Below, one piece after another: positions 28,401 to 35,583 of a DNA stretch of 64,000 bases (its first letter is position 1; the number at the start of each line of letters is the position of its first letter). Made by a program: the position numbers and the translations under genes. Source of the stretch: Campylobacteraceae bacterium (GTDB taxonomy: Bacteria; Campylobacterota; Campylobacteria; Campylobacterales; Campylobacteraceae); NCBI GenBank assembly GCA_900753405.1, contig CAADYZ010000019.1:124001-188000 (forward strand). Direction: 5' to 3'. The notes under the pieces were generated by a model that was given only the letters and a program-made list of their open reading frames with translations, was not told the DNA's origin and made no database searches.

Positions 28401-28513
28401 CGATGTATAACTCGCTTTTTGTCCAGCTCTTTATGTTAGAGCGGCACGACCCAGAGCTGCTTGAATTAGTCAGCGCAAACGCGTGGGCGAAGGCGTGGAG
28501 GATTAAAAAATAA
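25478..28513 (+). CDS. pglB: STT3-type oligosaccharyltransferase PglB, copy 2, with long N-terminal extension
   Basis: A 1011-residue second STT3 enzyme, 15 bases after copy 1 and clearly related to it. The catalytic set is complete: STNDGYYFAEGARD, GGYYDTDFL, TIAEAGK and the canonical WWDYG at residues 756-760. Residues 1 to about 200, before the first membrane span (LLFNLILICAATFLAML), are a polar low-complexity section rich in Gln, Thr, Ser and Ala with almost no predicted structure; it should lie in the cytoplasm. Copy 1 has only about 10 residues there. AAAGGCG lies before the ATG and no internal start with a good binding site is evident, so the extension looks real. Two dispersed elements are in frame (LSNSNLTN at 26044; TNQIRFWQIF near 27320). 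Confidence 0.9.
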   Translation: MVEAGQNGQVYRYSLSKRRQQTQSETASVAATAASVEVGVEANVEASAAARQTPSSQRGQLTQPNDAMQQEQPFVPNQTPNPSTRQTQNDLPSQPQTAHASQSYAEAQTPQELSHTAQKQTPQPNELSTLCSSEAQNFTARASAQEQTQKRKNESKPLFASFFNLFCKKADSNKQNALNQARFAYSQNLSNSNLTNFNGGKNDLLFNLILICAATFLAMLCRIYWVDWALSQWWLLHNGAVMISTNDGYYFAEGARDLLEGGLFTPSNQPNDLSPVNEGLSLLTYFCVKIANFFIAIYNFFLGFFVSKEELMSYSNAESILTKMSVIFGASLAIPTFLFARELGSKTFAFLAALLAPIAVYYFTRTMGGYYDTDFLVITLPMFFAWGLVRLSVKKDTASLFAIALSGLIAIWFYHQSFVICAAQIGIFLLYTLVFERKNPLFYFAIILAIISITNINFFVRFAILLALFAFYFARREECLRPLSLAALLLLALVSLSFSDSVVTVFRRVANYITRTSIDSLPFYFFDVYRTIAEAGKVSLGYVIDRLGGTTLFALSSLGLLWLFIRRPVALLILPFLVLSLLSVKAGGRFIMYGDIAIAIGIAYLVASLAALATNQIRFWQIFDRPLTQTALQAAGFVGLVGLLGFLVFEYANSPHQFWLTYGFKTEVGFYKIMSSALLFGVLGAAAYALFIAVKKRDFAASACVVLTTSIGVFLFNPLVSNAMNWRSGSVMHPNEIRVIEDVAKVASPEDYIVSWWDYGYPLRFFANTKTLVDGAKHSGANNFAPSFVFARDQVSGVNMARLDVEYTEKAFHEPTQLANWIESNIFDMTIDYGYTNIDEFLKQALSKKDLQMPQKTREVFIYIPQSMLRIMGTVFTFSRRDVMTGKDWGGMFIVDQTQIIEKNGVFEVGNFFVSSHNAKFWGKGSEVIHDLNRFITVDYPNNRHTVTEVAGNPNSRYYAIYLKNYGRIFLLDDAMYNSLFVQLFMLERHDPELLELVSANAWAKAWRIKK
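26044..26061. repeat. perfect 18-base palindrome inside pglB2, in frame
   Basis: GTCAAATTCGAATTTGAC, with two overlapping RAATTY cores. It sits in the junction between the low-complexity extension and the first membrane span. Confidence 0.8.
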
Positions 28514-28514
28514 T

Positions 28515-28535
28515 GTCAAAACCAAATTTGATTAC
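28515..28535. repeat. dispersed palindromic element between pglB2 and hemN
   Basis: GTCAAAACC, AAATTT, GATTAC, beginning one base after the pglB2 stop and ending 12 bases before the hemN ATG. Confidence 0.8.
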
Positions 28536-28547
28536 AAAAGGTGAAAA

Positions 28548-29909
28548 ATGATCGACTTTGAGAAATTTGTGAAATATTCAAAACCCGGACCGCGCTACAC
28601 AAGCTACCCAACCGCGCTTGAATTTAGCGAGAATTTCAGCTACAACGACTACCTCGCGCGGCTTGAAAACGCTCCGAAAAACCGCCCACTCAGCCTCTAT
28701 TTTCACCTGCCGTTTTGCCGCTCGGCGTGTTATTTTTGCGGCTGTAATGTCATCTACACTAGCAAAGAGGAGAATTTGGAGCGTTACGCAGATTTCCTAT
28801 GTCGTGAGATGGATATTTTAGCGCGCCACCTCGACTGCACGCGCGTAGTCGAGCAGCTGCATTTTGGCGGCGGGACACCGACTTTTTTTAGCGCCGCCTT
28901 GTTGCGTAAAATCATCGCTAAAATCCGCGACACATTTGTAAATTTTAGCCCAATGGCGGAGATCAGCTGTGAAATCGACCCGCGGTTTTTGACTGAGGAG
29001 CAGATGGCGGTTTTGACTGCTGGGGGCTTTAACCGCGTGAGTTTTGGTGTGCAAGACTTTGACGAGCAGGTGCAAAAGCAAATCCACCGAATTCAGCCCT
29101 TTGAAGTCACGCAAAACGCCGTTTGGCTTGCTAGAAAATACGGCGTCAAAAGCATCAACTGCGACCTCATCTACGGGCTTGCGGCGCAAACTACACAAAC
29201 CTTTGAAAAGACGCTTAAAACTGCGTTAAAGCTTGGCGTGGATCGCTTTGCGGTTTTTAACTACGCTCATGTGCCGTGGATCAAAAAATCTATGCGAAAG
29301 TTTGACGAGGCGTTGCTGCCTTCGCCAAAAAGCAAGCTTGAAATGCTGAAAATGACGATGGATTTTTTCACTTCAAATGGTTATGAGATGATCGGAATGG
29401 ACCACTACGCAAAGCCGCAAGACGAGCTTTTTGCCGCGCTCAAAAACGGCTCGCTGCACCGAAATTTTCAAGGTTACACGACAAAAGGCGGGGCGGATTT
29501 GATCGGTGTTGGTTTGACTTCAATCGGCGAAGGCGAGGACTACTACGCGCAAAATTTCAAAGAGTTAAAAGAATATGAAAACGCCATCGACAACGGCATT
29601 TTGCCAAATTTCAAAGGGCTGTTTTTAACCAAAGAAGACAGGCTGCGAAAAGCGGTGATTATGAGTCTGATGGCAAATTTTAGCCTCGACATTAGCAAGA
29701 TCGAAGCTGAATTTGAAACCAACTTTTTTACGCATTTTGCAAAAGAATTGGAGTCGCTAAAAAGCCTAGAAGAGTTTGTTGAAATTAGCGAAAAAAAAAT
29801 CAAAGTCACGCCGACTGGGACGCTGCTTATTCGTAACATCGCAATGTGTTTTGACGAGTATATGCAAAAATTCATCGGACAAACACAGAGTTTTTCAAAG
29901 ACGATTTGA
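28548..29909 (+). CDS. hemN: oxygen-independent coproporphyrinogen III dehydrogenase
   Basis: A 453-residue radical SAM enzyme that decarboxylates two propionates of coproporphyrinogen III to give protoporphyrinogen IX in haem synthesis. The 4Fe-4S site CRSACYFC uses Cys57, Cys61 and Cys64 and is followed by GCNVIY, the extended motif of true HemN; QLHFGGGTPTF and SFGVQDFDEQVQKQIHR are further HemN signatures. Length fits HemN rather than the shorter HemW. Haem is needed for the cytochromes of the nap system. AAAGGTG precedes the ATG. Confidence 0.94.
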   Translation: MIDFEKFVKYSKPGPRYTSYPTALEFSENFSYNDYLARLENAPKNRPLSLYFHLPFCRSACYFCGCNVIYTSKEENLERYADFLCREMDILARHLDCTRVVEQLHFGGGTPTFFSAALLRKIIAKIRDTFVNFSPMAEISCEIDPRFLTEEQMAVLTAGGFNRVSFGVQDFDEQVQKQIHRIQPFEVTQNAVWLARKYGVKSINCDLIYGLAAQTTQTFEKTLKTALKLGVDRFAVFNYAHVPWIKKSMRKFDEALLPSPKSKLEMLKMTMDFFTSNGYEMIGMDHYAKPQDELFAALKNGSLHRNFQGYTTKGGADLIGVGLTSIGEGEDYYAQNFKELKEYENAIDNGILPNFKGLFLTKEDRLRKAVIMSLMANFSLDISKIEAEFETNFFTHFAKELESLKSLEEFVEISEKKIKVTPTGTLLIRNIAMCFDEYMQKFIGQTQSFSKTI

Positions 29910-30319
29910 TGAATGCGACGCTAGAAGTTTGGGGCACAAGCCTAAGTTTGCATTTGGCGTTTTTTTACGCGTTGGTGCTACTTTGGGTGGGGCAGATCGC
30001 TGCGGTGTTTAGCAAGTGCAAATCTGTCAAATTCGAATTTGGTTATTTTCTACGCGTGAGAAACCTCCTGCCATTGTGGTATCTCTTCCTCGCGCTCTCG
30101 CTTTTTAGCGGCGTTTTAAACCTCGCAGTCGGCGGCGTGTTTAGGTTTGGCGTGGTGGTGATGATTTTTGTTTGTGTCGCTCTCATCGCAAGCGGGGCGA
30201 TCGCCTTTGCAAAGGCAAAAAAACTTCGCTTTCAAGTCATCAGCTTGGGCGAATTTCGTAAATTTTGGCTAAAAAAGGCGGTTTTTGACGCCGTTTGTTT
30301 AGCTTTAACTTGGATTTAA
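29909..30319 (+). CDS. small membrane protein of unknown function
   Basis: About 136 residues with four hydrophobic segments (near residues 10-34, 50-75, 80-103 and 120-135). The ATG at 29909 overlaps the last base of the hemN stop (TGATG), so it is translationally coupled to hemN. I recognise no catalytic motif. Between the first and second span a dispersed element (30026-30050) is translated as SVKFEFGYF. A haem- or electron-transport-related role can be guessed only from the neighbour. Confidence 0.7.
   Translation: MNATLEVWGTSLSLHLAFFYALVLLWVGQIAAVFSKCKSVKFEFGYFLRVRNLLPLWYLFLALSLFSGVLNLAVGGVFRFGVVVMIFVCVALIASGAIAFAKAKKLRFQVISLGEFRKFWLKKAVFDAVCLALTWI
30026..30050. repeat. dispersed palindromic element inside the small membrane protein gene, in frame
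   Basis: GTCAAATTCGAATTTGG then TTATTTTC, with paired RAATTY cores. Confidence 0.7.
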
Positions 30320-30328
30320 GGAGAAAAA

Positions 30329-30865
30329 ATGACATTCAAAGTAGGAGTTGTCACCCTCAGCGACAGGGCAAGTCTTGGGGTGTATGAAGACAAGAGTGCA
30401 GAGGCGATTAAGCAGATTTTAAGCCAATGGGTTGTGACCGAAACCGAATTTGATTATCGGTTGATCGCCGATGAGTTTGAGGTCGCGACCAAAACGCTAA
30501 AAGAGCTGAGCCAAACTTGCCACCTCATCCTCACCACAGGCGGGACTGGACCAGCCGCACGCGACATCACGCCTGAGGCGACGCAGGCGGTTTGCCAAAA
30601 AATTCTGCCCGGCTTTGGCGAGTTGATGAGAGCGGAGAGTTTGAAATTTGTCCCAACGGCGATCTTGTCGCGTCAAACGGCGGGCGTTTGCCAAACCTGC
30701 CTCATCATCAACCTCCCAGGACAACCAAAAGCCATCAAAGAGTGCTTAGAGCCAGTTTTTCCCGCCGTGCCGTATTGCATCGAGCTTGTAAGCGGGATGA
30801 TCGTGCGAACTGACGAAAGTAAAATGAAGGCGTTTCGCCCAAAAAGCGCACCCAAAATCGACTAA
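30329..30865 (+). CDS. mogA: molybdopterin adenylyltransferase
   Basis: A 178-residue MogA/MoaB-fold protein that adenylates molybdopterin before molybdenum insertion. The family motifs VGVVTLSDRAS, LILTTGGTGPAARDITPEAT and INLPGQPKAIKECLEPVFPAVPY are all present, the last marking MogA rather than MoaB. It would supply the cofactor of NapA, although it is 15 kb away. AAGGAG precedes the ATG. A decayed dispersed element near 30436-30460 is read as TETEFDY in a surface region. Confidence 0.93.
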   Translation: MTFKVGVVTLSDRASLGVYEDKSAEAIKQILSQWVVTETEFDYRLIADEFEVATKTLKELSQTCHLILTTGGTGPAARDITPEATQAVCQKILPGFGELMRAESLKFVPTAILSRQTAGVCQTCLIINLPGQPKAIKECLEPVFPAVPYCIELVSGMIVRTDESKMKAFRPKSAPKID

Positions 30866-30875
30866 TAGGCTAGAA

Positions 30876-32135
30876 ATGAAGATTTTTTTTAAAACCTTTG
30901 GCTGCCGCACAAACATCTACGACACCGAACTTTTGCGGGCGTATTTTAGCAGCGCGGAGATCGCTTCGAGTGAAGAAGAGGCGGACTTTGTCGTGGTGAA
31001 TTCTTGCACGGTGACAAATGGGGCAGATAGTGATGTAAGAAACTACCTAAGACGCATCGCGCGCAAGGAAAAACGCGCCATTTTAGCAGGATGCGGTGCG
31101 GTCAGCAAAGGAGATGAGCTTTTTAAAGAGCGGCTTGTTTGGGGCGTTTTGGGCGGAGAAAACAAAGACAAACTAAGAGGCTTTTTGCAAGAAAACCGCC
31201 CCTTTTTCGCACTTGGCGGACTCAAATTTAATGAGAAAAAAACGGCGGTGAATTTCGACTCACACACAAAAGCGTTTTTGAAAATTCAAGAGGGCTGCAA
31301 CTTCAACTGCTCTTACTGCATCATCCCGCAAGTGCGTGGCGAGTCGCGCAGCGTTGAGCTTGCCGCGCTCGTTAAACAAAGCAAGGAGCTGGTTGCAAAC
31401 GGGTTTAGCGAAATCGTCCTTACAGGGACGAACATCGGCAGTTTCAAGCCCTCTCTTGGTGCGCTTTTGCAAGAGTTAGGAAAAATTCGCGGACTTAGAC
31501 GCGTCAGGCTTGGCAGCGTTGAGCCAAGTCAGATTGACGAGGCGTTTTTGGAGGTTTGTAAGGAGGATTTTGTCGAAAAACATCTCCACATCGCCCTGCA
31601 ACACACAAGCGAGGAGATGCTGAGGTTGATGCGGCGGCGAAATCGCACAAAAGAAGACCTCAAACTCTTCTTAAAACTCGCACAAGAGGGCTTTGGGCTA
31701 GGCACGGACTACATAGTCGCCCACCCCGGAGAGAACGAGCAAATTTGGCAAGAGGCGGTTGAAAATTTGCAAAACTTTCCACTCACGCACATCCACGCTT
31801 TCATCTTCTCGCCGCGTTCAAACACTTACTCGCAAGAGTTGCTAAACAAATTCGGCGCGGTAAATGGCACGATTGGCAAACAGCGCTTAAATCAAATTTG
31901 CGAATTAGTCAAGGCAAAAAACCTAAATTTCAGGCAAACTCAGGCGCAAAACAACACCGCTTTGAGCGTTTTGGTTGAGAAAAAAGACGGCGAGTTTTAC
32001 AGCGGTTTTGACGAGTTTTACAACAAATGTTTTGTCAAAAGTGAGGAAAATTTAAGTAAAAAATGGGTAAAAGTAACCAACTTTGAAGCAAAGGAGGACG
32101 GAAATTATGCGGTTAGTTGGAGTGTTGAAAACTAA
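30876..32135 (+). CDS. mtaB: MtaB-type tRNA methylthiotransferase
   Basis: A 419-residue radical SAM methylthiotransferase, probably converting t6A37 of tRNA to ms2t6A37. The N-terminal domain holds Cys10, Cys44 and Cys73 for the second cluster (TFGCRTN, VVNSCTVT, LAGCGA), and the radical SAM site GCNFNCSYCIIP uses Cys141, Cys145 and Cys148. The TFGCRTN start and the overall length favour MtaB over MiaB or RimO. It overlaps the FtsH-like gene by 29 bases, a pairing I recall from other campylobacterota such as Helicobacter. Confidence 0.87.
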   Translation: MKIFFKTFGCRTNIYDTELLRAYFSSAEIASSEEEADFVVVNSCTVTNGADSDVRNYLRRIARKEKRAILAGCGAVSKGDELFKERLVWGVLGGENKDKLRGFLQENRPFFALGGLKFNEKKTAVNFDSHTKAFLKIQEGCNFNCSYCIIPQVRGESRSVELAALVKQSKELVANGFSEIVLTGTNIGSFKPSLGALLQELGKIRGLRRVRLGSVEPSQIDEAFLEVCKEDFVEKHLHIALQHTSEEMLRLMRRRNRTKEDLKLFLKLAQEGFGLGTDYIVAHPGENEQIWQEAVENLQNFPLTHIHAFIFSPRSNTYSQELLNKFGAVNGTIGKQRLNQICELVKAKNLNFRQTQAQNNTALSVLVEKKDGEFYSGFDEFYNKCFVKSEENLSKKWVKVTNFEAKEDGNYAVSWSVEN

Positions 32136-33726
32136 ATTTACTAAAATTAACATCATCTTCATCTGCGCGGGCATTTTGTCTTTGCTGATCATCATCTTCA
32201 TCTGGCGCGCGACACCTGCGCCGATCAACCTTGCTACTTACGAGCAGCTTTTGGCTAAAAACGAGATCAAATCCGCCGTGACGGATGGGGATGAGGTCAT
32301 CCTCAAAACCAAAGGCAAAAACTACCGAATTTTGAAAGAAAGCATTGATGTGATGCGGCTTAACACGCTTGTTTCAGTCGAGCCAAAAAGCAAGCAAACT
32401 TCGTGGTTTAAGACTTTTTTGATCGCACTTGTCACGGCGTTTGGCGCACTTTGCGCGAGCGTGGCGTATTTTAAGCTAAAAAACTTTCGCAAAAAGCCGC
32501 TCTACACACCACAAATTCCGCTGAAAAACGAGCAAGACGGAGAGTTCATCGCCGCGTTTAGCAGCGTGAAATTTAATGATGTCGCTGGTTTGGACGAGGT
32601 CAAAGGCGAGCTGTTTGAGGTGGTGGATTTTCTCAAAAACCCGCAAAAATACACAAAATTCGGCGTTGTTTTGCCAAAAGGCTTTTTACTCTCAGGTCCT
32701 CCGGGCGTGGGCAAAACGCTTGTCGCAAAGGCGGTTGCGGGCGAGGCAGAAGTGCCGTTTTTCTACCAAAGCGGCTCGGCGTTTGTGCAGATTTACGCGG
32801 GCGCTGGGGCAAAACGAGTAAGAGAGCTGTTTGCTGCTGCAAAGGCAGTCGCCCCTGCGATCATCTTCATAGACGAAATTGACGCGGTTGGAAAAAAACG
32901 CGGCGAGGGGCGAAGTGACGAGCGAGAAAGCACGCTAAACCAGCTTTTGGTTGAGATGGATGGTTTTGTGGAGAGCAGCGGCATCATCGTCATCGCCGCA
33001 ACAAACCGCATTGAAACGCTTGATGAAGCCCTGCTTAGAAGCGGGCGGTTTGACAGGCGAATTCGCCTAGGACTGCCAAACAGCATCGAGCGCGAGGATA
33101 TTTTACGCACGCACCTACGCAACAAATCCACCAACGCAAACCTCGCCGAACTTGCGCGAAAAAGCAGCGGTTTTAGCGGCGCGGCACTTGCGACTTTGGT
33201 GAATGAAGCTGCCCTTCACGCCCTGCGGCTTGGCAAGTCTGTCATCGAACAAAACGACTTTGACGCCGTTAGCTCGTCTGTGTTAAGCGGGCGCGAAAAA
33301 AGCGTGATTTTAACCGAAAAAGAGCGCGAAATTCTCGCACTCTACCAAGCCTCAAAAGCCGTTGTAGCCGCCTCGTTTGGGTTGCAGTTTGAAAAACTTA
33401 CACTTTTTGAGGAGATCTTACCGCCAAGCGAGAGGCAGATCGTGCAAAAAAGCGAACTCATCGCGCGAATTTGCATCCTGCTTGCGGGGCGAGTCGGAGT
33501 CAATCTTTTCACCAACTCAGAATGGGTCAATCAACACGAAGACCTCGACAACATCCGCACGCAAGCGGTGCAATTCGTGCAAAAATACGGCTTTGGCGAC
33601 TCGTTTTTCGTAACACAAGCCCAAGCTGACCTCTTCTTGCAAGAGTGCGAAGAGAGAGTGCGAAAAGTGCTGAAAAACGCGCGTGAGAATGTCTTGCAAA
33701 AGGCGCAGCAGATCGCTTCGTTGTAA
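32107..33726 (+). CDS. FtsH-like AAA+ membrane protein lacking the protease motif
   Basis: A 539-residue membrane-anchored AAA+ protein with two N-terminal spans (about 12-32 and 100-122) and a short domain between them, as in FtsH. The ATPase is intact: Walker A GPPGVGKT (residues 197-204), Walker B FIDEIDAVGKKRG, and the second region of homology ATNRIETLDEALLRSGRFDRRI. The M41 protease helix that should read HEAGH reads YQASK (residues 413-417), so both zinc His and the catalytic Glu are missing, while the surrounding AVVA and the later HEDLD stretch remain. It therefore looks like an unfoldase without peptidase. ATG 32107 is chosen because AAAGGAGG lies before it. Confidence 0.85.
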   Translation: MRLVGVLKTKFTKINIIFICAGILSLLIIIFIWRATPAPINLATYEQLLAKNEIKSAVTDGDEVILKTKGKNYRILKESIDVMRLNTLVSVEPKSKQTSWFKTFLIALVTAFGALCASVAYFKLKNFRKKPLYTPQIPLKNEQDGEFIAAFSSVKFNDVAGLDEVKGELFEVVDFLKNPQKYTKFGVVLPKGFLLSGPPGVGKTLVAKAVAGEAEVPFFYQSGSAFVQIYAGAGAKRVRELFAAAKAVAPAIIFIDEIDAVGKKRGEGRSDERESTLNQLLVEMDGFVESSGIIVIAATNRIETLDEALLRSGRFDRRIRLGLPNSIEREDILRTHLRNKSTNANLAELARKSSGFSGAALATLVNEAALHALRLGKSVIEQNDFDAVSSSVLSGREKSVILTEKEREILALYQASKAVVAASFGLQFEKLTLFEEILPPSERQIVQKSELIARICILLAGRVGVNLFTNSEWVNQHEDLDNIRTQAVQFVQKYGFGDSFFVTQAQADLFLQECEERVRKVLKNARENVLQKAQQIASL

Positions 33727-33733
33727 CGCTTAG

Positions 33734-33772
33734 TCAAATTCGGTTTTTGCAATTTGTCAAAACCGAATTTGA
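33734..33772. repeat. paired dispersed elements forming a hairpin after the FtsH-like gene
   Basis: TCAAATTCGGTTTT pairs perfectly over 14 bp with AAAACCGAATTTGA around an 11-base loop. It begins 8 bases after the stop codon. Confidence 0.85.
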
Positions 33773-33836
33773 AACCGCGCAACACAAAAAAGGTGAAAAT
33801 TTTGCAAAATTTAAGCTTTTAAAAGTTTAATTTGGC

Positions 33837-33842
33837 TAAAAT
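33837..33842 (+). promoter_or_regulatory. candidate -10 box of nusA
   Basis: GGCTAAAATCC has TAAAAT 57 bases upstream of the nusA ATG, the same local sequence as before dapA. Confidence 0.45.
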
Positions 33843-33899
33843 CCAAACGCTTTCAGATGTAAATCCAAAATATAGCAAATGTTTAGAAAAGAGGTAAAA

Positions 33900-35018
33900 A
33901 TGGAGAAGATTACGGATGTCATCAGTTCGATCGCTAACGAAAAAGGGCTTGACCCAGAGCTTGTAAAACAGCGAGTTTGCCGCGCGTTTGTCATCGCGGC
34001 GAAGAAATTTCACGACTCGTCACTTGAATACGAAGCGGAGGTGGATGAGGAGAGTAAAAACATCAAACTCTATCAGTGCCGCTATGTTGTCGCAGAAGAT
34101 GACGAGAGGCTGGACGAAAACAACTTTTTGAGCGTGAAAAACGCGCGAAAACTCACGGGTGATCGCGACCTTGAAGTTGGAGACAAGCTTAGCGAAGAGC
34201 TTGATGTCAGCAACCTTGGGCGCACGGGAGTGGCGATCTTTTTTAAAGAGATCGAATTTCAGCTCGAAAAACTGCTTGAAGAGTCGTTTTTTAACAAATA
34301 CAAGTCAAAAGAAGGACGCATCGTCTCAGGCGCAGTAACGCAGGTTGATAGCGCGCAAAACACTTGGATCGAGGTTGAAGAGGTGCGCGCGTTGATGCCG
34401 ATGAAAAACCGCATCAAAGACGAAAAATTCAGTGTCGGACAGACGCTTAAAGCAGTCGTTAAGTCGGTTAGGATCGACAACAAAGACGGAATTAAGATCG
34501 AACTTTCGCGCACAAGCCCGAAATTCCTTGAAGCTCTCATCGCCCTTGAAGTCCCAGAGGTGCGAGACGGCAGTATCAGCATCAAAGCTTGCGCGAGAAT
34601 TCCTGGTCGCCGCGCAAAAGTCGCCATCAGCGCAAACCGCCCTGCTTTTGACCCAGTTGGCGCGGTTGTCGGCGTCAAAGGCGTGAGGATTAACGCAGTA
34701 AGCAGGGAGATCGGCGGTGAGAACATCGACATTTTTGAATACTCGCCAAAGCTTGAAATCCTCCTCGCGCGCGCCCTTGCACCAGCGATCATCAACGGCA
34801 TCGAGCTAAAAGACGAAAAGCACGCAGTCGTCACCATCGCAAGTGATCAAAAAAGCAAAGCCATCGGCGTCAGCGGGATCAACATCCGCCTAGCGAGTAT
34901 GATCACAGGCGTTGAGATCGAGCTGAATGAGATCGGCGCAAGCGGCGGGTTTGAGCTTAGCCAAGAGGAAAAAAACGAGCAAGGGCTCAAAAACCTCAAA
35001 GCCCTTTTTGGCGAGTAG
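33900..35018 (+). CDS. nusA: transcription termination/antitermination factor NusA
   Basis: A 372-residue NusA: N-terminal RNA polymerase-binding domain, S1 domain (residues about 130-200, GRIVSGAVTQVDSAQNTWIEVEE) and two KH domains (about 205-345; ARIPGRRAKVAISANRP, VGVKGVRINAVSREIGGENIDIFEY). It lacks the acidic C-terminal repeats of E. coli NusA, as is usual outside gammaproteobacteria. The start at ATG 33900 follows AAAAGAGGT; the frame is open seven codons further without a better site. The last coding bases contain AAGGGCT and AGCCCTT followed by T, a possible weak hairpin terminator or autoregulatory element. Confidence 0.95.
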   Translation: MEKITDVISSIANEKGLDPELVKQRVCRAFVIAAKKFHDSSLEYEAEVDEESKNIKLYQCRYVVAEDDERLDENNFLSVKNARKLTGDRDLEVGDKLSEELDVSNLGRTGVAIFFKEIEFQLEKLLEESFFNKYKSKEGRIVSGAVTQVDSAQNTWIEVEEVRALMPMKNRIKDEKFSVGQTLKAVVKSVRIDNKDGIKIELSRTSPKFLEALIALEVPEVRDGSISIKACARIPGRRAKVAISANRPAFDPVGAVVGVKGVRINAVSREIGGENIDIFEYSPKLEILLARALAPAIINGIELKDEKHAVVTIASDQKSKAIGVSGINIRLASMITGVEIELNEIGASGGFELSQEEKNEQGLKNLKALFGE

Positions 35019-35027
35019 CCGCCTTTT

Positions 35028-35062
35028 AAATTCGGTTTTTGCAATTTGCTTAAACCGAATTT
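35028..35062. repeat. paired dispersed elements forming a hairpin after nusA
   Basis: AAATTCGGTTT pairs over 11 bp with AAACCGAATTT around a 13-base loop. It begins 10 bases after the nusA stop. Confidence 0.8.
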
Positions 35063-35170
35063 GACCGCTTTTTGACTCTTACCGCTTTTTTACGAAGCTT
35101 TTTCACGCAACTTTTTTAACTTTTTCGCAGTTTTTTCGCAACCCGCTCGCAAGCCGCGTTTTTTTGAAAT

Positions 35171-35194
35171 GTCAAAACCAAATTTGATTTTGAC
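35171..35194. repeat. dispersed palindromic element, full 24-base form
   Basis: Identical to the copy at 4291-4314. It is a single copy in the long gap between nusA and the monooxygenase operon. Confidence 0.9.
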
Positions 35195-35334
35195 AATTTA
35201 GCGCCACGCGGTAAAAATTCGCTTCATTTTGAAAAAGAGATTCAAAATCCAACCTTAAAAAAGACAAAACTTGAAAAATTAGTTAAAAATTTTACATTTT
35301 TGAGTAATTTAAGAATTGTTTTAGAATTTTTTGT

Positions 35335-35340
35335 TATAAA
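35335..35340 (+). promoter_or_regulatory. candidate -10 box of the monooxygenase operon
   Basis: TATAAA in TTGTTATAAATC. No -35 at standard spacing. If used, transcription would start near 35347 and give a leader of about 235 bases. Confidence 0.35.
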
Positions 35341-35384
35341 TCTTTTCGGGTTTAAAAAGTGTATGAAGTTTAAATTTCAGCTAT

Positions 35385-35517
35385 TTTTAAGACTTGGAAA
35401 GTTAGCTGCCGCGAAAGCTCAAAAAAATCACAAGTTTGCTTTAACTGCGGTTTTAAGGCGTTTAGCTAAGTTTTTGCAAAACCTAAAAAACCGCCTAACT
35501 CGCAACAAGTCTTAAAA
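35385..35517 (+). ncRNA. structured leader RNA candidate upstream of the monooxygenase operon
   Basis: A perfect 12-bp closing stem (TTTTAAGACTTG at 35385-35396 with CAAGTCTTAAAA at 35506-35517) encloses a second helix, GCGGTTTT plus AGG at 35447-35458 pairing with CCT plus AAAACCGC at 35482-35494. It ends 66 bases before the first gene. I match it to no riboswitch class I know. A 50-residue basic open frame (35362-35515) covers the same bases but has no ribosome binding site, so I treat it as chance, though a small protein is not excluded. Confidence 0.4.
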
Positions 35518-35583
35518 TTCAGCCAACTTTAAGCCGTGTATTTTTAATCTAAAAAGCCCACCACTTTGGTTTAAGGAGAGACT

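Noticed and set aside
21402..28513. A complete pgl glycosylation locus
   Set aside because: Only a flippase and two oligosaccharyltransferases are present; no glycosyltransferase or sugar-nucleotide gene is nearby.
30876..32135. MiaB or RimO identity for the methylthiotransferase
   Set aside because: The TFGCRTN start, length and neighbour fit MtaB better, though a search would be decisive.
34981..35007. Hairpin AAGGGCT/AGCCCTT with short T-run in the last codons of nusA as a terminator
   Set aside because: The stem is only 7 bp with a 12-base loop and lies within the coding sequence; noted in the nusA entry but too weak to call.
35362..35515. Possible 50-residue basic small protein before the monooxygenase operon
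   Set aside because: No ribosome binding site, and the same bases form a strong RNA stem; kept only as an alternative in the leader entry.
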